Below, one piece after another: positions 1 through 4,920 of a stretch of DNA of 5,975 bases. Under the pieces are notes generated by a model, which saw only the letters and a list, made by a program, of their open reading frames with translations, had not been told where the DNA came from and did no database searches. Position numbers and translations under genes: made by a program. How positions within the stretch are numbered: position 1 is the first letter of the stretch; each line of letters opens with the position of its first letter. Source of the DNA: Propionibacterium sp. (lineage in GTDB: Bacteria; Actinomycetota; Actinomycetes; Propionibacteriales; Propionibacteriaceae). Location of the stretch: the NCBI GenBank assembly GCA_012514785.1, contig JAAYZP010000094.1, positions 1 to 5,975 of the forward strand. Direction: 5' to 3'.

Positions 1-1301
1 CTGACGACCTACGGAGCCGCGGGCTGAGCGTCGTCGTGCTCGAAGCACGGGACCGCGTCGGCGGTCGACTCGAGAACGCCACCCTCGCGGACGGCAGCTA
101 TCTCGAGCTGGGTGGCCAGTGGATCGGTCCCGGGTTCGACGTCCTCCTGGAGCTGGCGCAGCGCTACGGCCTGGAGACCGTCGGTGTGCCATCGCCCGGC
201 GGTAATTTCATCGTCCGCGCCCAGGGTCACGCCGTCGAGGTCCCCGGGGAGGATCACGCGCCGAGCCTGAACCCGTTCGAGGTCGCCGACCTCGGTCAGG
301 GACTGCTGCGGCTCCGTCGCCTCGCGGAACGCTTCCGCAGCGACGCCGTGTGGGCGTCGGCCAACCACGTCTGGCTCGGCCAGAGCCTGCAGCGCTGGTC
401 CCAGACCAACATCCGCACGAAGAAGGCCCAGGAGCGTTTCCGGGACGTGTACCGGGCGGCATTCGGGGACCTCACGGAGGAGACCACGCTGCAGCACGGG
501 CTCCAGTCCGTCGCAGCCGGCCCCGACCTCGAGACGATGCTGGCCACCAACGGCAAGCTGCAGCAACTGCGGATCAAGGGTGGCGCCTACGAGCTGACCG
601 CCGCGTTGGCGAAGGACCTTGGCGACATCGTCCGCCTCGATGCGGTGGTGCAGCGCGTCCAGCACGACGCCGACGAGGCGACCGTGGTGCTCGCCGACGG
701 CGAGGAGGTCCGCGCCCGCTACGTCCTGTCGACGTTGCCCCCACGGCTCGCCACCCGGCTGGAGCACGACCCCCCGCTGCCCGCCTGGCGCGCGGAGGCG
801 GCGGACAAGGTCAGCCCGGGCAACGTCATCAAGGCACACCTGCTCTTCGACACCCCCTTCTGGCGCGAACGCGGCCTCTCCGGCCAGTCCAGCGCCGACG
901 AGGGCGCAGTGCGCGTCACCTTCGACACCACGCCGGATGACGCGAGCGGCGGACACCTGATGGGATTCTTCGCCGGGTCGGAAGCCGACTCGCTGTCCAA
1001 GCGCACCGTCGCGATTCGCGAGCGGGCCTTCACCGAGTCGGTGAAGCAGTCCTTCGGCGAGATCCCCAAGCCGGTGGCGTACATCGAGCGCGACTGGGCC
1101 TCGGAGGAATTCTCCGGCGGCTGCCACGGCGCGCACTTCACCCCCGGCATCTGGACCACCGTCGGGCCCGGCCTGGCGGAGCCGGAGGGCGTCCTGCACT
1201 GGGCCGGCGCGGAGTACGCGACGAAGTTCAACGGATACATGGAAGGTGCGGTCCGGTCTGGGCTGAGCGCTGCTGCTGCAGTAGCCTCGCAGAGTGCCTG
1301 A
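1..1301 (+). CDS. Flavin monoamine oxidase family protein (5' end outside the window)
   Basis: This is an FAD-dependent amine oxidase, expected to oxidise a primary or secondary amine to an imine, with O2 reduced to H2O2; the substrate is not predictable. The frame is open from the window edge (DDLRSRGLSVV), so the GTG at 36 is internal and the N-terminal GxGxxG FAD loop lies outside. Numbering from that GTG: EARDRVGGR (3-11) ends the ADP-binding fold and ELGGQWIGP (24-32) is a typical MAO motif. Lys266 in VIKAHLLFDTPFW matches the flavin-contact Lys of human MAO. SGGCHGAHFTPG (360-371) matches the MAO segment carrying the covalent-FAD Cys (here Cys363). HWAGAEYATKFNGYMEGAV (388-406) is the C-terminal flavin-binding signature. 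The residue after Cys363 is His, where human MAO has an aromatic-cage Tyr; the second cage Tyr is kept (Tyr401). The stop overlaps the next gene by 8 nt, suggesting coupled translation. Family assignment is sure; covalent flavin is inference. Confidence 0.93.
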   Translation, partial: DDLRSRGLSVVVLEARDRVGGRLENATLADGSYLELGGQWIGPGFDVLLELAQRYGLETVGVPSPGGNFIVRAQGHAVEVPGEDHAPSLNPFEVADLGQGLLRLRRLAERFRSDAVWASANHVWLGQSLQRWSQTNIRTKKAQERFRDVYRAAFGDLTEETTLQHGLQSVAAGPDLETMLATNGKLQQLRIKGGAYELTAALAKDLGDIVRLDAVVQRVQHDADEATVVLADGEEVRARYVLSTLPPRLATRLEHDPPLPAWRAEAADKVSPGNVIKAHLLFDTPFWRERGLSGQSSADEGAVRVTFDTTPDDASGGHLMGFFAGSEADSLSKRTVAIRERAFTESVKQSFGEIPKPVAYIERDWASEEFSGGCHGAHFTPGIWTTVGPGLAEPEGVLHWAGAEYATKFNGYMEGAVRSGLSAAAAVASQSA

Positions 1302-2367
1302 CCGACCACTCGCCCGCCTGCGCCTCGTCGCGCAGGGACTCGCGACGCGCCCGTACGCGTCATCGCTGGAGGCCGTGACGGCGTTCGGGGCGATGCAGGG
1401 GCAGGACCTACCCGGCGCGCTCGCCTCGGCTGCGCTGCGCACCGCCTCCGGCGACATCGACGACGTCCTCGCCGCCCTGGACGACCGCACCATCGTGCGC
1501 GGCTACCCGATGCGCGGCACCGTGTTCCTCGCCCCCGCCGCGGACCTGCGTTGGATCACCGAGCTGTGCGCGGGCCCGTCGCTCAGGGCGGCGGCTGCGC
1601 GTCGGGCCAAGAACCACGACTTCTCGGACGCCGACATCGAGCGCGCCCACGGCGCCGTCGCGCCGCGGGCGGCCGGCGAGGGGATCAGCCGGGCCGAATA
1701 CCAGCGGATCCTCACGGACATCGGCATCGATCCCGCAGGGGGACGCGGCTACCACATCCTGTTCGTCCTGATCGCCGACGGGCGCCTCGCCTACGGGCCC
1801 TGGAACGGTGTGGACCAGCAGATCGTGCTCGCGGCGGAAGCCTTGGGGCCGGGAGTCGCGGACCGGTTCGGCGGCGACGACGTCGCGGCCACCGCCGAGT
1901 TGGCGAGCCGCTACTTCCGCACCCGAGGGCCCGCGACGATCCCCGACTTCGCGTGGTGGAGCAAGCTACCGCTGGGGTCGATCCGCAGGGCCGTCCCGCT
2001 GTTGGCGGACGACGTCGTGCACCTGGGCGACGAGACGTACGCCGCGGCGGGCGTCGTCGACGCGCTGGAGGTGGCCCTCGCCGAGGTGCGCCACCCGCTC
2101 ATCCTGCCCGGGTTCGACGAATACATCCTCGGCTACCGCGACCGGTTGTTCGCGATGGACGATGCGACGCACGACGCGCTGGTGCCCGGCAACAACGGCG
2201 TATTCCGGAAGTCCGTGGTCGTCGACGGCGTGGTCCGGGGCTTCTGGACACGCGCCGGGCGCCCGGACAGGCGCACCCTGGAAGTCACGGAGACGGCGGG
2301 CGTGCCGAAGGCCGCATGGCCGGGCGTGCGGCGTCGGTTCCGGGAGTACCCGTTCGTCGCGCCCTAG
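1294..2367 (+). CDS. Winged-helix DNA-binding protein, AlkZ-like (HTH_42 / COG3214) candidate DNA glycosylase
   Basis: This 357-residue protein belongs to the HTH_42 winged-helix family, which includes Streptomyces sahachiroi AlkZ and E. coli YcaQ. Those are DNA glycosylases that unhook alkylated bases and interstrand crosslinks. Seen here: the QxQ catalytic-type motif in GAMQGQDLPGAL (Gln35, Gln37), close to the N-terminus as in AlkZ; RGTVFL (74-79) and DLRWI (84-88); RGYHILFVLIADGRLAYGP (151-169); YFRTRGPATIPDFAWWS (207-223); FDEYILGYRDR (274-284); and NNGVFRKSVVVDG (300-312). Length fits the family. The GTG start at 1294 overlaps the amine oxidase stop by 8 nt. There is no good Shine-Dalgarno sequence, so re-initiation after the upstream gene is likely. 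Many relatives are annotated only as winged-helix proteins and their activity is untested. The fold is well supported; glycosylase activity is inferred from the QxQ pair. Confidence 0.88.
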   Translation: MPDRPLARLRLVAQGLATRPYASSLEAVTAFGAMQGQDLPGALASAALRTASGDIDDVLAALDDRTIVRGYPMRGTVFLAPAADLRWITELCAGPSLRAAAARRAKNHDFSDADIERAHGAVAPRAAGEGISRAEYQRILTDIGIDPAGGRGYHILFVLIADGRLAYGPWNGVDQQIVLAAEALGPGVADRFGGDDVAATAELASRYFRTRGPATIPDFAWWSKLPLGSIRRAVPLLADDVVHLGDETYAAAGVVDALEVALAEVRHPLILPGFDEYILGYRDRLFAMDDATHDALVPGNNGVFRKSVVVDGVVRGFWTRAGRPDRRTLEVTETAGVPKAAWPGVRRRFREYPFVAP

Positions 2368-2390
2368 ACCTCGCGCCGGGTCAGGGGCGC
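2359..2390. terminator. Candidate bidirectional hairpin across two convergent stop codons
   Basis: GCGCCC (2359-2364) pairs with GGGCGC (2385-2390) and GACC (2367-2370) pairs with GGTC (2379-2382). Between the two blocks lie one T-G wobble and one A-A mismatch, and the loop is 8 nt (2371-2378). The stem contains the TAG stop of the AlkZ-like gene and the stop of the phosphatase gene on the other strand. Only 13 bp separate the two genes, so this is the only place for a shared terminator. Neither side has a T-tract, so this is a weak intrinsic terminator at best. Confidence 0.4.
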
Positions 2391-2872
2391 TCGATGCGCG
2401 CGAGCCGCACGGAGTCGAAGGCGCCCGGGTCGGCGAGCTGCTCCCATGCGCCCTCGACGTCGAAGACCACGAACATCGACGTCGGGAAGTGGCGGGCGAC
2501 GTCGTCGGCCTCGGCGTGCGAACCGGCGTCGCGGGCGAGTTCCATCGCCATTCCCGGTATCGACGGCGCATGGCCGATGATCAGCAGAGTCTGGACATCT
2601 TCGGGCACCTCAGCGATGCGCTGGGCGATCTCCTCGACGTCCTGGTGGTAGATGGTGTCCAGGTACTCGACCGGGATATCCAGGCCGAGCGCGTCGAAGG
2701 TTTGGCGCGTGCGCGCGGCTGTGGAGACGAGTGCGTGGTCGACGTCGTAGTCGGCCAGCAGCTCACCGACCCGGGCAGCATCGCCCCGGCCGCGCTCCAG
2801 CAGTTCGCGCGCATGATCCCCCTGGGGGTGGGCGCCCTCGGTCTTCGAGTGGCGCATCAAGATCAGCAGCAT
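2381..2872 (-). CDS. SixA-like histidine phosphatase superfamily protein
   Basis: This is a 163-residue cytosolic protein of the histidine phosphatase (phosphoglycerate mutase-like) superfamily, SixA branch. SixA of E. coli removes phosphate from phosphohistidine on signalling or phosphotransfer proteins; actinobacterial relatives mostly have unknown substrates. Seen here: the MRHSKTE motif with Arg7 and the nucleophile His8; DHARELLERGRGDAARVGELL (19-39), typical of the family; STAARTRQT (50-58) with the phosphate-binding Arg54; IYHQDVEEI (74-82), like the SixA YHxxxEE segment; and IIGHAPSIPGMA (98-109) with the second catalytic His101. There is no signal peptide and the length is normal. 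The ATG start at 2872 lies 10 nt after the methyltransferase stop, so the two are almost certainly co-transcribed. A weak GAGAG lies just before the start. The superfamily is sure; phosphohistidine specificity is inferred from length and motifs. Confidence 0.92.
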   Translation of the reverse strand: MLLILMRHSKTEGAHPQGDHARELLERGRGDAARVGELLADYDVDHALVSTAARTRQTFDALGLDIPVEYLDTIYHQDVEEIAQRIAEVPEDVQTLLIIGHAPSIPGMAMELARDAGSHAEADDVARHFPTSMFVVFDVEGAWEQLADPGAFDSVRLARIERP

Positions 2873-2882
2873 GGCTCTCAGC

Positions 2883-3845
2883 CTACGGTTTGAGCGCGAC
2901 GAATAGGTCGCGTTTGATGGAAGAGTCCACGCGGTGGGCGAACCCCTCGGAGGCGGGCCAGGGGGTGAGCCCGGCGCGCTCGCAGATGGCTGCCAGGTCG
3001 TCGCGGGCGATCCCGAAGGTGTTCCAGCTCAGCCCGAGGGCCCCGCCGTGCTTCAACTGGCCCGCCCAGACGGGGATGGCGTCGGCCAGCAGTTTGGCGG
3101 GCGAGCGGTCCTTCTCGCCGCCGGCGGTGGCGCCGTGGGCGACGCCGTAGGGCGCGTCGGTGACTACGGCGTCGAAGCGCTTCTTGCCGAACAGTGCGGC
3201 CGAACGCGTCGCATCCCCCGTGAACACCGTGGCCTGGTTGTCGTTCACGCGGAGGTCGAAGCGGCGCCCGACCGCGCGGCCGTTGCGCTTGACCGCCGTG
3301 ACGTCGGCGGTGTGCTTCATGCGCTTGCGGCGGAAGTACGTCTTGTAGAACGCCGACATGGCCTCGAACGCCTTCTCGTCGAGCTCGACACCGTAGGCGT
3401 CGTGGCCCAGGCGCAGGGCCGTGGAGATCGTGGTGCCCCGCCCGGCCAGCGGGTCGAGGATCTGGCGGTTGCCGTCGGGTTCGCGGGTGATGGCGGCCAG
3501 CGTCACGCCGAGCAGGAGCTGCGTGAACTGCTCGTTGGTCTTGCCCTGGTACCGCGGGATGGTGACGATGTCGTCGTCGAGCGCGAACACCCCGGGCAGT
3601 TCCACCGGGCGCAGGAGTTCGTCGTCGCGTTCGAAGAGCGCGAAGCAGGCGGACTGGCGCGCGATCGTCGGGAGGGCTTCGGGGTCGGCATCGAAGGCGA
3701 GGTAGTCGACGCCGGCCAGCTGGACGGCCTCCACCTCCGTGGCGTCCGGCCAGGTGGCGCGGAGCTCGGCGGTGGCGAGTTCGCCCGTCGCGCCGGCGTA
3801 GACGCGGTTGGAGGATGGCGCGAGCAGCATCACGTACGAAGGCAT
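2883..3845 (-). CDS. TRM11-type SAM-dependent methyltransferase, probably acting on RNA
   Basis: This 320-residue class I methyltransferase resembles the TRM11/TrmG10 group, which N2-methylates guanosine in tRNA; bacterial members have no firmly known target. Seen here: an N-terminal module (about 1-95) before the helix RYQGKTNEQFTQLLLGVTL (98-116); SAM-binding motif I ILDPLAGRGTT (129-139); motif II YGVELDEKAF (151-160); FTGDAT (208-213), the usual acidic adenine contact; and the catalytic-type motif VVTDAPYG (227-234). That last motif is normally D/N-P-P-Y, and here the second position is Ala231. SSIKRDLFVALKP ends the protein. A Lys/Arg-rich stretch, YFRRKRMKHTADVTAVKR (170-187), could contact nucleic acid. 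I chose the ATG at 3845: a TAAGGT lies 7 nt upstream and could serve as a -10 (leaderless) or supply an AAGG ribosome site. It is first in a unit with the phosphatase and divergent from the dehydrogenase. DNA methyltransferase is the main alternative. Confidence 0.88.
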   Translation of the reverse strand: MPSYVMLLAPSSNRVYAGATGELATAELRATWPDATEVEAVQLAGVDYLAFDADPEALPTIARQSACFALFERDDELLRPVELPGVFALDDDIVTIPRYQGKTNEQFTQLLLGVTLAAITREPDGNRQILDPLAGRGTTISTALRLGHDAYGVELDEKAFEAMSAFYKTYFRRKRMKHTADVTAVKRNGRAVGRRFDLRVNDNQATVFTGDATRSAALFGKKRFDAVVTDAPYGVAHGATAGGEKDRSPAKLLADAIPVWAGQLKHGGALGLSWNTFGIARDDLAAICERAGLTPWPASEGFAHRVDSSIKRDLFVALKP

Positions 3846-3852
3846 GGGGAGA

Positions 3853-3858
3853 ACCTTA
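3853..3858 (-). promoter_or_regulatory. Candidate -10 element (or ribosome site) for the methyltransferase unit
   Basis: Read on the minus strand this is TAAGGT, fitting the TANNNT pattern of actinobacterial -10 boxes. Transcription would start at about 3846-3845, directly at the ATG, giving a leaderless mRNA. The same bases contain AAGG about 8 nt before the ATG, so they could instead be a Shine-Dalgarno site. The two readings cannot both hold. Confidence 0.4.
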
Positions 3859-3884
3859 GGGCATCGCGGGCATACGATGCCCGC
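3859..3884. promoter_or_regulatory. Overlapping GGGCAT dyads, candidate operator between divergent promoters
   Basis: Three half-sites occur at a 9-nt period: GGGCAT (3859-3864), GGGCAT (3868-3873) and inverted ATGCCC (3877-3882). They form two perfect dyads sharing the right arm. One is GCGGGCAT-ACG-ATGCCCGC (3866-3884). The other is GGGCATCG (3859-3866) with CGATGCCC (3875-3882) across 8 nt. The element lies between the two candidate -10 boxes, where both -35 regions would fall and where no -35 consensus is seen. A repressor or activator site serving both directions fits. No regulator gene is present in the window. Confidence 0.55.
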
Positions 3885-3888
3885 CCAC

Positions 3889-3894
3889 TATGAT
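3889..3894 (+). promoter_or_regulatory. -10 element TATGAT of a leaderless promoter for the dehydrogenase
   Basis: TATGAT is a near-consensus -10 hexamer. With its last T at -7, the transcription start falls exactly on the A of the ATG at 3901. There is no Shine-Dalgarno sequence before that ATG. Leaderless mRNAs with this geometry are common in Actinomycetota. No -35 match is visible at 17 nt spacing; that stretch is the GGGCAT dyad element. Confidence 0.7.
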
Positions 3895-3900
3895 GGACTC

Positions 3901-4836
3901 ATGAAGATTCTTGTGCCCAATTCATTCGAACTCTCCCTCGACCTTGACGCCGAGGTGGTGGAGTACGACATCCGCGCAGACATCCCGGCCGAACATGCCG
4001 ATGCCGACGTGCTGGTGGTTTGGGGCAACCAGAACGACCAGCTGGCCAGCGCGGCCAAGACGCTGACGCAGGTGCGTCTCGTCCAGACCCTGATGGCTGG
4101 CGCCGACGCCGTCGTGAACGCGGGCTTCCGCGACGAGGCGATCCTCGCGTCCGGTGTCGGCATGCACGACAAGACGGTCGCCGAGCACGCCCTCGCGCTG
4201 ACCCTCGCGCTCGTGCGCAAGCTGCCGACGCTGCACCAGGCCAAGGCGGACCACCGCTGGGCGTGGGAGATCAGCGGCCGCCAGCCGCTCAACACCAAGC
4301 CCGTCACCACCCTGATCGGCACCGACGTCCTGCTGTGGGGCTTCGGCTCGATCGCGAAGTCCCTCGCGCCCCTGCTCACGTCGCTCGGCGCCAACGTCAA
4401 GGGCGCGGCCCGCAGCGCGGGTGAGCGCGACGGCTACGAGGTCGTCGCCGAGGACTCGCTCGCCGACGAGCTGGCGAAGACCGACATCCTGGTCATGATC
4501 CTCCCCGACACCCCGGCCACGGAGAAGGCCCTGGATGCGGAGAAGCTGGCCCAGCTGCCCGACCACGCCTTCGTCGTCAACGTCGGCCGAGGCCGCACCG
4601 TCGACGAGGAGGCCTTCGTGAAGGCGCTCACCGACGGAGTGATCGCGGGCGCCGCCGTCGACGTCACCGCCGTCGAGCCGCTGCCGGAGGACTCCCCGAT
4701 GTGGGACGCGCCGAACCTCATCATCAGCCCGCACGCTGCCGGCGGTCGTCCGATCGGTGCCGACGCGCTGGTGACGGAGCAGGTCCGCGCGCTCGAGGCC
4801 GGCACCGAGCTGCGCAACGTCGCCGCCCGCAGCTGA
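3901..4836 (+). CDS. D-isomer-specific 2-hydroxyacid dehydrogenase (phosphoglycerate dehydrogenase-like)
   Basis: This 311-residue cytosolic oxidoreductase interconverts a 2-oxoacid and a D-2-hydroxyacid using NAD(P)H; the exact substrate is unknown. Seen here: an N-terminal part of the catalytic domain (1-95); VAEHALALTLALVRKLP (93-109), the usual entry helix to the cofactor domain; the Rossmann loop GFGSIA (147-152), where the third Gly of GxGxxG is Ala; and the catalytic triad Arg230 (NVGRGRTVDEEAF), Glu259 (DVTAVEPLP) and His278 (ISPHAAGG). Strand beta-2 ends in Arg171-Ser172 instead of an acidic residue, which favours NADP(H). I start at the ATG at 3901, not further upstream, because a TATGAT -10 places transcription exactly there, homology-like sequence (MKILVPN) begins there, and longer forms would read through the control region. 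It appears monocistronic, ending before the 51-nt palindrome. It lacks the ACT or ASB regulatory domains found in many SerA enzymes, so biosynthetic SerA is unlikely. Confidence 0.93.
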   Translation: MKILVPNSFELSLDLDAEVVEYDIRADIPAEHADADVLVVWGNQNDQLASAAKTLTQVRLVQTLMAGADAVVNAGFRDEAILASGVGMHDKTVAEHALALTLALVRKLPTLHQAKADHRWAWEISGRQPLNTKPVTTLIGTDVLLWGFGSIAKSLAPLLTSLGANVKGAARSAGERDGYEVVAEDSLADELAKTDILVMILPDTPATEKALDAEKLAQLPDHAFVVNVGRGRTVDEEAFVKALTDGVIAGAAVDVTAVEPLPEDSPMWDAPNLIISPHAAGGRPIGADALVTEQVRALEAGTELRNVAARS

Positions 4837-4849
4837 TCGCCTGGGTGAT

Positions 4850-4900
4850 GCTTAAGAGGTGTTGAAACCACCGATTCGGTGGTTTCAACACCTCTTAAGC
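4850..4900. terminator. 51-nt perfect palindrome, bidirectional terminator or repeat-family element
   Basis: Bases 4850-4874 are the exact reverse complement of 4876-4900 around a single central T at 4875. As RNA this gives a 24-bp stem with an ATT loop. It starts 13 nt after the dehydrogenase stop and ends 20 nt before the permease stop, so it sits between convergent genes, as a shared terminator would. Only short T-runs follow (GTTTG on the plus strand; none on the minus). Arms are about 48% GC, well below the surroundings, and each ends in CTTAAG. The stem is much longer than an ordinary intrinsic terminator, so membership of a dispersed palindromic repeat family is a fair alternative. Confidence 0.75.
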
Positions 4901-4920
4901 GTTTGACCGTGGGCCAGCGC

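Noticed and set aside
9..1493. Long 494-codon open frame antisense to the amine oxidase
   Set aside because: It is the complementary-frame shadow expected at high GC. It has no recognisable domain, runs across two real genes and lies opposite a gene with clear family motifs.
1551..2893. Two long plus-strand frames (1551-2651 and 1808-2893) overlapping the AlkZ-like gene and the phosphatase
   Set aside because: They are Arg/Pro/Ser/Thr-rich translations of high-GC DNA in the wrong frames, without motifs, and they cross the convergent gene boundary.
2934..3893. 319-codon plus-strand frame opposite the methyltransferase
   Set aside because: It mirrors the methyltransferase codons, is low in sequence complexity and shows no family motif.
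3808..3900. N-terminal extension of the dehydrogenase from an upstream ATG
   Set aside because: It would run through the divergent control region and into the methyltransferase start, and it does not look like the family N-terminus. The leaderless promoter fixes the start at 3901.
4850..4900. CRISPR repeat or transposon end
   Set aside because: There is a single copy with no spacers, no second terminal repeat, no target-site duplication and no transposase in the window.
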